Assembly (NCBI RefSeq): GCF_023278565.1
Contig: NC_064681.1
Span: 3,658,001 to 3,722,000, forward strand
Reading direction: 5' to 3'
Length of the DNA stretch: 64,000 nt
Source: Colletotrichum lupini
Lineage: Eukaryota; Ascomycota; Sordariomycetes; Glomerellales; Glomerellaceae
Position numbers and translations under genes: made by a program. Positions 58,966 to 64,000 of this stretch are shown here, piece by piece. Under the pieces are notes generated by a model. That model was not told where the DNA came from. It made no database searches and worked only from the letters and a program-made list of their open reading frames with translations. The stretch's first letter is position 1. Each line of letters begins with the position of its first letter.

Positions 58966-61216
58966 TGTGTCTAATGTTGGCGAATTGATATCGGTTATGT
59001 GAGTTAAAAACGCTTGGAAAGTCGTGTTATTTTTCGGAATAAACGATTTATTATTTGAAAATGGAAAGATGAAAAATTGTTTGAGGGTTCCGGGACGCTA
59101 CTATTATACGAAGCTGATCTCAAGATCAGCACCTCAAATTGACACTACCCGCCCGGGCCTAACTACGTTCGGAGTTTTACCTGAGCAGCATCGACGACGT
59201 TGTCTCATTCTAGAAGAGCTCTACTCTAAAATCTGACTGCCAAGTTGAGTCTTCGGCTGTGTATGAGTCTCTGATGTCAATAGCCGCTGGGCGTGCCCTA
59301 CTATCCAATCATTGTGAGACTAGATACGGTGCGGAATTGATCGCTGCGACTAGCAACAATCTAACATAGCAAAACCATAGGCGCTATCCGTCATCCGAGC
59401 CTTTTTGATCTTCAGAGGATCTGAGTGTGAGATCCTTCAAGGTGATCCTGCGACTTCATGTCATTGTCCCTCTTACCGTCATGATGCACATTCGGGATTA
59501 GAATTTTGGGCTCTGCCATGCGCGCAAGGAGCCGCAACATGTATGCTGAGAGTCTTGAATCACCGTACACCTTTCTTCCTTGTCCATACATGGTTTTTCA
59601 AGTGGTCCCCAAGTCATTCGGCACCTATTGCTACGTTCAAGTCATTAACTTTCCGCCGTCCTTTTCCCGTATTACATGGGTCGCCATCTCAAAGCCTTGC
59701 AGCGATAGCTTTCTCACAAAAGGTGATTTTGAGAGTGGGCATATCAGACAAGAAGCCAAGTGCTGCTGGGATTTAAGATGCGATGAAATTCCTGGACCCA
59801 ATGCAAGCCCTCCTTGAATGTTGATTCGGCGGCAATATATAAGGTTGTTGCGCGATATGAAGTTAGCTAGATCTAAGGTGTATCGTTGCCCTCAGAACTG
59901 CGAAGTTGATCCTTAACACGTTACCAAACGTCAGCCCAATATCGACACCCAGAACTTGGGTTAACTTCCTGCGGTGTTCCCCGTACTTCAGGTATGATAG
60001 CCCTGGGAACTTCGACTGCACGCATTTATCACGTGCTTTGAGTGCGAGTACTAGAAAGATGGTCCAGCCCCTCTGGTCTTTCCCAGATTAGATATACCCA
60101 TCGGCAAATTCTCAGCTTTATGTGCTTGCTGATGTGCTCAGCTGAGTCGTCTTTCATCAATATCGTAACAAAATAAGTAGTGCACCCCCCTCCACTTTGT
60201 GTGACCCCTCACGGGATAGGCGAGGAATTAACATTCTCGTGACATGTTCTCCAGGGGTACGTTGCTAAACTTGGCAGGTCGCCTTCCGGTTCATCCGTTC
60301 CACCGAGACCGGGTAGCTTTCGGGGCTCATAACCTTCTTAGGCCACCTTCGAGCTTCTTCTCCGGAGTGGTCGGGTTCAGTAATAAGTAATTAAGGCCTT
60401 CATCTTTTCTTCGAAATAAGAATGCAACTAAAGAAGTACCCCGCACGACGTCCCCCACAATCGCCCGGTGACAGTTCCATTACGCCAAGTTGCCAAGCTA
60501 GGCCAAGCCAAATCTCCAGCTCTTTGGTTCGATTTCCCCAACTTCTCCCTGTTAATCCGTTCTTCAAAGTTAACACAGCCTTCAAAGGCCAAGAAAGAAG
60601 GAACTTTGGACGAAACGAAGCGTTTCTTGCGTCGTTTTTCCATCGTGAAAACTCGGAACAGCAATCTCAAGCCGCGCGCCACCCCTTTCCTCGCCATCAT
60701 CTCGGCGAAAAGACCCTTTTCATCAATCTGCGAGTCAGTCCCGCTGCTCGCTTAACACCCATGGCGATAGCGAAGGAAGGTGCTTTCAGCGTTTCCATAG
60801 CTTCTGGACCGTTGGGTAGAGGGGACACCCCAGGGAATTCCCGTAAGTTTGGTTGCTTGGCACGCGATCCACTTCCAAATCCATGGCATGAAGACTGCGT
60901 GCCTGAGCAGGTTGATTAAAGTTGCTTGGAGACCCTTGCTTTAAGGCTCTGAAGAAACGGCTTTTTAAGATGTCGTGACCTATCACGTAACCGCTTGAAT
61001 CACACCCTTTCGGAGCATACCCGCGCGGAAGGACGTGCAGAGGCGAACATGTTTGGATTTGGGCGAGCCCTTAAAGCTGTAGACGGACGGTGTTCCTTCC
61101 GATGGCAGTTGATCACTTAAAGACCTTTATCCTTCGTTCTCTCAAATAACTACCGAGGCCGTTTGAGCTAGTTCATTTGATCGCCCTTGAAAAAAATACC
61201 TTATTTACACGTCAAA
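58966..61216. other. Gene-less stretch
   Basis: No gene is supported in this 2.25-kb stretch. A 103-codon frame at 59506-59817 (+) has several cysteines but no signal peptide or known motif, so I do not call it. Confidence 0.5.
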
Positions 61217-61762
61217 ATGCAGCCTACGGAGATCCTCGCCATATTGGCGGGAACATACCAGCTTCTCAACACCTCAGCGTAAGTTGACTTCGAATGTGCT
61301 GGTTCAAACTACACGATTGATCAAGATTTAATACCTGACTTATGCAGCACACGTGATGGAGTCGCTGTGCCAGACCGAACATACGGTTCCAACCCCGTCG
61401 GCATCCTCTCCTACAGCAAGTCCGGCTTCATGTCCGCCACGATCACATCAACAGACCCCGAAGACCGACCTGCGAACCTGACAGTTCCCTTCGAAGATTC
61501 ACAGTCAGACGCCGATTGGGCCCTTGTTGGCAAGCACAGCATCGGTTATGCCGGGCCGCTCAGAATCAGCGACGCATTCCCCGCGAACGCAACCTTTGGC
61601 CAAGTCATCCACGGACCCTTGACCGTCGCTAACGTCCCATCTATGGCCGGTGGCAGCCAAGCGCGCAACTACACACTCTATGAGGATGGAAAGATTCTGC
61701 GCATCTCTTCCCAACGAGACGGCAGCAATCGCGGAGAGCTTTGGTGGAAGAGGCTGGACTAA
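61217..61762 (+). CDS. Lipocalin-like domain protein (158 aa)
   Basis: Exons 61217-61278 and 61348-61762, with a GTAAGT donor and a GCAG acceptor, give 158 residues. The sequence has the pattern of the fungal/bacterial lipocalin-like family (Lipocalin_5). ILAILAGTYQLLNTSA opens the barrel, GSNPVGILSYSKSGFMSATI forms the next strands, and GYAGPLRISDAF and LYEDGKILRISSQRDGSNRG close it with WWKRLD. Members often lie in biosynthetic clusters and may bind small hydrophobic ligands, or act as pathway cyclases in a few characterised cases. No signal peptide is evident. There is no biosynthetic core gene in the window, so its partner is unknown. It precedes the STAND NTPase gene by 588 bp. Confidence 0.82.
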
Positions 61763-62350
61763 GGAAAGTCTATGAAGATATCGGAGGTGATCAACGAGCT
61801 TTGTCATCGAAGTGCTAGTTCCAAATTTGGTATCCAATGTGCGCGTTTGTCTTCCCATTGCTCCATGTCAGTACCTGTTTGCCCCCTTTTGACCTTCTGA
61901 TTCTTTTCCTCTCCTGATTACCATACATTACCTTCGACGTATGAACTGAGGCAGCCCGATCTATGACGATGCATCAAGATTCAAGTAGCGAAATCTGGAC
62001 ACCGTGGCCTTCGCCCCTTCCAAATTGCACTTTCATATCAAATAAGTACGCTATTGCGCCCAAAAAGACCCAATTGAGCGAGCGGCATGCGTGAGGAACG
62101 AAGACTGCGCAGACGGCGGTGGCGGCGCAGAGAGTGGTGGCGGCGACTGAGGGTGTGTCTGACTAAGACAATTCCAAAACTGAGCAGGTTGTAGCTGTCA
62201 GCCTGCCTTATATATCGCTGCGCCCAGAGAAAGGCGCACTTTTCCCTCTAAATCTTCATTTTTCGTCTTCAGCCAGCAATTGTCTATTGTAATTGCTGGC
62301 ATTTCGAAGTTCCGGAGCATCTTAGCGGAACTGCTCCGAGGACCCTCATC
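61763..62350. other. Upstream region of the STAND NTPase gene
   Basis: No supported gene. A GGC/GGT-rich stretch lies near 62111-62146. Confidence 0.55.
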
Positions 62351-64000
62351 ATGCCGGTAGGGTTCGAAGCGCTCGGCATTGCGGCCAACATTGTTCAATT
62401 TGTCGAGTTTGGATTCAAAATTTCGATCTCGGTAATTGAAACGTATCGCAGCATCACCGAAGATGGCATATTACCGCAGACAGCCGAATTGGAAGAAATG
62501 GCTCGTAGTCTGGAACGCAGCTGCCGTCAGTTGCAAGCCGATGTTAAGATCCAAGATGATGCGGAGATGTCTAGCCTCCTCGAAATTTGTGTCAAAGGTT
62601 CGCAAGACCTTCTTCGAGAGGTGGGAGAGCTGGTGATCGGCAACAACAATCGACGCCCGAGGTGGATGAAAAAGGTCAAAGTCACGATGAAAGCCCGTAG
62701 GAAGCAGAGAAAGATCAACGAAATTCAACACAACCTGAATGACATCAAAAAGAAGATTTTTGAGAAGCTTCAGCACATACTGCAGTAAGTATTTACTTAC
62801 CAACGGATAGTGAAAGAAAGCAATGTACACACTGCTGACCAATGTACAGTGATTACTGCCGTTCTACTTCAGAATACTTATATTCTCTGGGCGATGCTTC
62901 AGCAGCTTGGAATACTGCCACAGACGCTAAGCTTGCAAAATTGTCAGAAGACGTTGGCATGCTTATCAAGTCAACGGCACCATTGACGAATGAACTCGAG
63001 GAACTTGCCACAAACCTAAAAAAACTTGCGGAACAAGTGAAACACCAGGGCAAGATCCGAGAGATTCTTAAAAGCCTCAGATTTCCGGAAATGATTGAAC
63101 GAAGAATCGAAATACCCAAGGCTTATGGGGACACATTCGAATGGATCTTTGAAGAGAGCGCAGATGTCAACTTCGCGTCCTGGCTCCAGAGCTCACGAGG
63201 CATCTTTTGGGTTACGGGAAAACCGGGGTCTGGAAAATCAACTTTGATGAAGTTGATTTCTGGACATGAACATACTGCAGCACTCGCACGAGCTTGGGCA
63301 GACGAGAAGAAACTCATCGTTGCCAGCCATTTTTTCTGGGGCATTAGATCCGGTCTACAGAGCTCTCAGGAAGGCCTCCTTAGAGCGCTGCTATTTCAGA
63401 TTATGATGCAGTGCCCGGACATTATTCATGACGTCTTTCCAGAGAGATACGAGGGTTCAATCGCGGATCTTGATCCGTGGACGATTGAAGACTTGTCAAA
63501 TGGTTTCAAACGTCTCGGGGCTATGCAGTCACTAAAATATCGCATCTTGATATTCATTGACGGCCTCGATGAATACAAGGGCGAACCCGAGGATCTGATG
63601 AAATTCCTCAAGGATGTCGCACAATCACCGGATATCAAAATCTGCTGCGCAAGCCGGCCGTGGCCAGTGTTCACAAAATATCTGGGGAATTCGTCTACTC
63701 GCATCCACATGGACCAACTGACAGCTGACGATATGGCGGCATACGTGCGAGATGCTCTGGGTCAACATCAACACTATCAGTCTTTGCTCAGAAGCCATGA
63801 GTCTGAAGCCATTGAACTCATTGAGTCTATCTTGCGCAAGTCAGAAGGTGTCTTCTTCTGGGTTTCACTGGTTATCAAGTCGCTGTTGCGTGGAATGGAG
63901 AACGACGATGACATTGGCACGCTACGCGAAAGACTTTCGGAATTGCCTTCTGATCTTGACAAATACTTTCGGCGTATGTTAAGCTCCATTGATCGCGTGT
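62351..64000 (+). CDS. STAND (NACHT-type) NTPase, NLR-like, 3' partial
   Basis: Exon 1 is 62351-62784 and exon 2 runs from 62850 to the window edge, with a GTAAGT donor and a GTACAG acceptor; 528 codons are visible. The N-terminal part (about 1-145) opens VGFEALGIAANIVQFVEFGF, typical of fungal STAND N-terminal domains (HeLo-like or SesA-like), followed by a charged helical linker. The nucleotide-binding core follows: Walker A GKPGSGKST near residue 266 and Walker B ILIFIDGLDEY near 377, with the NACHT sensor CCASRPWPVF after it. The C-terminal repeats lie outside the window. Such proteins control heterokaryon incompatibility and other self/non-self cell-death responses. The family is known for fast turnover; the effector type is inferred. 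Confidence 0.9.

Noticed and set aside
59506..59817. 103-codon plus-strand frame with a few cysteines.
   Set aside because: No signal peptide and no recognised pattern; not enough to call a gene.

Overview
The window reads as chromosomal DNA of a filamentous ascomycete, most likely a sordariomycete (inference). Genes carry short introns (about 50-120 nt) with GTRNGT-type donors and CTAAC/CTGAC-like branch sites. The proteome includes AA9 LPMO, GH27, GH43, CFEM, SUR7/PalI and STAND NTPase genes. Three long blocks are extremely TA-rich and stop-riddled, as expected from repeat-induced point mutation (RIP).

Layout. 1-1645: the 3' part of a 2,3-butanediol dehydrogenase gene, convergent with a three-exon gene for a 76-residue secreted eight-cysteine protein. 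1765-6684 and 18571-23491: two inverted copies of one 4.92-kb TIR DNA transposon, each flanked by TA and heavily RIPed. The 11.9-kb island between them holds a CDC123-like pseudogene, an unidentified gene relic, a small secreted protein gene with an in-frame TAG, a three-repeat Myb gene, an orphan gene and a CPSGY/CCxSG membrane protein gene. 23494-34797: an AA9 LPMO, an F-box-like protein, then a sugar block made of a GH27-CBM35 alpha-galactosidase divergent from a mannitol-dehydrogenase-like SDR, which converges on a hexose-type MFS transporter. 35379-42745: a full-length RIPed Copia-type LTR retrotransposon in minus orientation with a 5-bp target duplication. 43746-47168: a broken F-box-like gene, an intact CFEM-GPI protein gene and another F-box-like fragment. 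47970-50683: adenylosuccinate synthetase (nine exons) and tRNA-Arg(ACG) with an intron. 50930-58965: GH43, M14 carboxypeptidase, ABM monooxygenase, a second small Cys-rich secreted protein and a SUR7/PalI membrane protein. 61217-64000: a lipocalin-like protein and the 5' part of a STAND (NACHT) NTPase that runs off the window.

How the genes fit together. The 29.0-34.8 kb block can be read as a small sugar-use module: secreted alpha-galactosidase releases galactose, the transporter imports sugar, and the SDR interconverts ketose and polyol. The shared promoter carries CreA-like and XYR1-like sites. The LPMO and GH43 genes add polysaccharide attack. Small secreted proteins, gene relics and an NLR-type gene lie close to RIPed transposons, the arrangement known from fast-evolving compartments of plant-associated fungi. 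All coordinates and splice models were derived by hand from the sequence; no database search was run.
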